This document shows positions 62,267 through 64,000 of a stretch of 64,000 bases of DNA, one piece after another. The first letter of the stretch is position 1. The number at the start of each line of letters is the position of its first letter. Position numbers and translations under genes: made by a program. The DNA is from Exiguobacterium algae (GTDB lineage: Bacteria; Bacillota; Bacilli; Exiguobacteriales; Exiguobacteriaceae), in assembly GCF_018617875.1 (NCBI RefSeq), contig NZ_JACSKZ010000001.1:186001-250000 (forward strand), read 5' to 3'. The notes under the pieces were generated by a model. That model searched no databases. It was not told the DNA's origin and saw only the letters and a list, made by a program, of their open reading frames with translations.

Positions 62267-62788
62267 TCTGGATAATTGCCACCATTGAATCGCCATGATC
62301 GTCTTCGCATCCGTGATCTGACCGGTCTCAAGCAAGGACGCCGCCTCTTCAAACGCATAGCGCTTCACGTTTAAAAATTCGTCCTCATCCAGATTCATCT
62401 CGCCGGCTGATAATCCTTTCGCGACAAAGACGTCGACCCGTTCACTACAAAATCCTGGAGCCCCGTAGAAAGAAAAGATTTTCTCAAGCGACTCGGCCGA
62501 ATAGCCCGTCTCTTCTTCTAACTCGCGGCGCGCACTTGCGAGCGGCTCCTCGCCTTTTTCCAGTTTCCCAGCCGGAATCTCGAGTGACATCGACTCGAAC
62601 GCTTTCCGGTATTGTTCGACGAGCACGATCCGGTCCGACTCATCCACGACGAGGACTGCGACAGCCCCGTTATGGTAGACGAGTTCACGGACAGACGTCC
62701 CTCCGTTCGGAAGGGAGACGACGTGTTTTTCGACGTCAAAGATTTTTCCTTGATAGATGACTTCCCGTTCAATTGTTTTCTCTTCCAT
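62258..62788 (-). CDS. nudF: ADP-ribose pyrophosphatase (Nudix hydrolase)
   Basis: A 176-residue Nudix enzyme splitting ADP-ribose to AMP and ribose-5-phosphate. The Nudix box is complete: GKLEKGEEPLASARRELEEETGY (about 78-100, written here within the motif GX5EX7REUXEEXGU). The EQYRKAFESMSLEIPAG segment before it is typical of ADPR pyrophosphatases. ATG at 62788 follows GTGAGGGGAACGCAT; the longer frame to 62848 crosses the divergent promoter region. Divergent from yqkF, 72 bp apart. Confidence 0.94.
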   Translation of the reverse strand: MEEKTIEREVIYQGKIFDVEKHVVSLPNGGTSVRELVYHNGAVAVLVVDESDRIVLVEQYRKAFESMSLEIPAGKLEKGEEPLASARRELEEETGYSAESLEKIFSFYGAPGFCSERVDVFVAKGLSAGEMNLDEDEFLNVKRYAFEEAASLLETGQITDAKTIMAIQWWQLSRLK

Positions 62789-62860
62789 ATGCGTTCCCCT
62801 CACTTTTCGATATACTCTGATTATGAGACAAACATCTTTCCCGAACAAGGAGGAAAAAAC

Positions 62861-63691
62861 ATGAGTGAACTTGGACTAGGAACGATGACGATTTTAAAAC
62901 ACGGGGAGGACGAAGCCCGTCGTATTCTCGAGACCGCCATTTCTTCAGGCATCCGTCATATTGACACCGCGGACGTGTATGCGCGTCATGACGTCGAACG
63001 GATCATCGGGGAGGTCATCCCGTCCCACCGCGGCGACCTGTTCCTCGCCAGTAAGGGCGGGAATGAATTGACAGAAGACGGCATGCGCTGGAACCCGTCC
63101 CCTGATTATCTCGAACGAGCGCTACACGGCTCACTTGAGCGACTGAAGACCGATTACCTGGACTTATACTATATCCACGGAGGGACGCTTGAGGATGACC
63201 TCGATGCGACGATCGAATTCATGCGGGAACAGAAGCGGCAGGGACTCATCCGACAGATCGGCCTGTCTTCGATTCGACCGAACGTCATCCGGTATTGGCT
63301 CAAGCATGGGGAATTAGACGTTTGGATGACCCCGTATTCTCTCCTCGACCGTCGTGCCGAGACGCTCGATCGAAAGATCCCCGTAGTCGGGCGTGGTGTC
63401 CTCGCCAAGGGGTTACTGACGGATGAATGGGAGCAACGGTTGAGCGACCGTGGTTTTGAGGCGTGGCATGCGGATGAGCTAGCAGGTGAGCTGGCACTGA
63501 TGCCGCGACCGATTCAAGCGTATGCTTTGGCCGCGGCCCGTCGGTTCTGTGACGTCGTCTTGCCCGGTGCCTCCTCGGTCCAGCAGCTTGAAGAGACGAT
63601 TGCCGCTGATCGCACTGAAATCGATGAAGCCCAGCTTGACCGTCTACTTGCCCGGCTTCCGGTTCATCCATATAAAAAACACGTGACCTGA
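62861..63691 (+). CDS. yqkF: aldo/keto reductase (YqkF-like)
   Basis: A 276-residue NADPH-dependent reductase with the aldo/keto reductase barrel. Catalytic tetrad: Asp and Tyr in HIDTADVYARH (about 38-45), Lys in LASKGG, His in YYIHGG. Substrate is not evident; B. subtilis yqkF also neighbours nudF. ATG follows AAGGAGGAAAAAAC. The same frame is open far upstream to 62612, but that part overlaps nudF and lacks family sequence. Terminator overlaps its stop. Confidence 0.94.
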   Translation: MSELGLGTMTILKHGEDEARRILETAISSGIRHIDTADVYARHDVERIIGEVIPSHRGDLFLASKGGNELTEDGMRWNPSPDYLERALHGSLERLKTDYLDLYYIHGGTLEDDLDATIEFMREQKRQGLIRQIGLSSIRPNVIRYWLKHGELDVWMTPYSLLDRRAETLDRKIPVVGRGVLAKGLLTDEWEQRLSDRGFEAWHADELAGELALMPRPIQAYALAAARRFCDVVLPGASSVQQLEETIAADRTEIDEAQLDRLLARLPVHPYKKHVT

Positions 63692-63714
63692 ATGAATCAG
63701 GTCACGTGTTTTTG
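63674..63714. terminator. bidirectional terminator shared by convergent yqkF and padR-like genes
   Basis: AAAACACGTGACCTGA / TCAGGTCACGTGTTTT perfect 16-bp stem with a five-base loop and T tracts on both sides. It contains the stop codons of both genes. Confidence 0.93.
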
Positions 63715-64000
63715 ATTTCGTGCTTTCATCTGTTCGATGGCCCAATCGGCCCATCCGGCATAATTCTCCATCATGCGGATCGCATACTCGCTCGTCAACA
63801 AGTAGCCGAGCGTATCTTCGTCCGCTTGATGCTCTTCCTGGAAGAGGCGAATCTGTTGCGCGACTTGTTCGTGGTGGATTTTCGTCTCCTCGATGTACCG
63901 AATCGCCTCATCGAGCGGCAGCAGCTGCAACAGACTGACACGGAGCAAGTTCTCATCTTTCATTTTAGGTTGGAAAGAGGTCGGTTGACGCAGCCAGTTG
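63697..64000 (-). CDS. PadR-family transcriptional regulator, C-terminal domain (partial)
   Basis: Only the C-terminal 100 residues are in the window; the frame is open through the right edge (ending NWLRQPTSFQPK before the internal Met at 63963). The part MKDENLLRVSLLQLLPLDEAIRYIEETKIHHEQVAQQI, then YAIRMMENYAGWADWAIEQM, matches the helical dimerisation domain that follows the winged helix in PadR-s1/AphA-like regulators. The Met at 63963 has no ribosome binding site and is internal. The DNA-binding half and target are outside the window. Confidence 0.8.
   Translation of the reverse strand, partial: NWLRQPTSFQPKMKDENLLRVSLLQLLPLDEAIRYIEETKIHHEQVAQQIRLFQEEHQADEDTLGYLLTSEYAIRMMENYAGWADWAIEQMKARNQKHVT

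Noticed and set aside
62612-62860. Long N-terminal extension of the aldo/keto reductase
   Set aside because: It overlaps nudF on the other strand, and a strong AAGGAGG lies directly before the ATG at 62861, which begins the family sequence.
63697-63963. Free-standing 88-residue protein
   Set aside because: The frame stays open to the window edge, the internal Met lacks a ribosome binding site, and the sequence matches the C-terminal domain of PadR regulators.

Overview
The window reads as a chromosomal segment of a low-to-mid GC Gram-positive bacterium of the Bacillales, most likely Exiguobacterium or a close relative. This is inferred from gene content, strong AGGAGG-type ribosome binding sites, and gene order that repeatedly matches Bacillus subtilis (ccdA-ccdC-yneK, tkt-ynzC-yneB-lexA, glnA-glnR-ynbB-hflX, kbl-tdh-spoVS-ymdB-rny-recA-cinA-pgsA-ymf genes, resEDCBA-rluB-scpBA-ribT, deoB-punA-xerD-fur-nudF-yqkF). 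Sporulation genes that interrupt these blocks in B. subtilis are missing, although the small families Spo0E and SpoVS remain. No rRNA, tRNA, CRISPR array or insertion sequence was recognised.

Layout. 1-6.4 kb: edge-truncated VanY-type lipoprotein, acyl-CoA thioesterase, a tandem AAA+ ATPase, a membrane-anchored unknown, a BCCT osmolyte transporter and a DUF3939 protein. 6.5-15.4 kb: aconitase, release factor 3, YneK, an acetate permease pair behind a perfect cre site, CcdC/CcdA, and a Spo0E-type phosphatase. 15.4-24.1 kb: a heterodimeric ABC exporter whose first subunit seems to start at AUU, YneF, transketolase, YnzC, and an SOS locus (YneB resolvase, a 78-residue membrane protein in the place of YneA, LexA) with four LexA boxes. 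24.2-28.8 kb: glnRA with paired GlnR operators, YnbB, HflX.

28.8-33.1 kb is the accessory part: a tyrosine-recombinase-like protein with an altered active site, then AT-richer DNA with an acetyltransferase and two overlapping unknown genes, another unknown, a DUF4256 gene and a possible gene remnant. It sits where B. subtilis carries miaB-mutSL-hfq.

33.1-47 kb is almost all on the minus strand: threonine degradation (tdh-kbl), SpoVS, YmdB, RNase Y, RecA, CinA, PgsA, a RodZ-like protein, YmfK, YmfI, the M16 peptidase pair and a cobalamin adenosyltransferase. 47-57 kb: ResDE, ResABC, RluB, ScpAB, DUF309, RibT and cyclophilin. With CcdA at 14 kb, the window holds a complete System II cytochrome c maturation set. 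57-64 kb: nucleoside salvage (pdp, punA, deoB) behind xerD, then fur, ADP-ribose pyrophosphatase, an aldo/keto reductase and an edge-truncated PadR regulator.

Most transcription units end in clear intrinsic terminators, several overlapping stop codons, which allows operon limits to be drawn with fair confidence.
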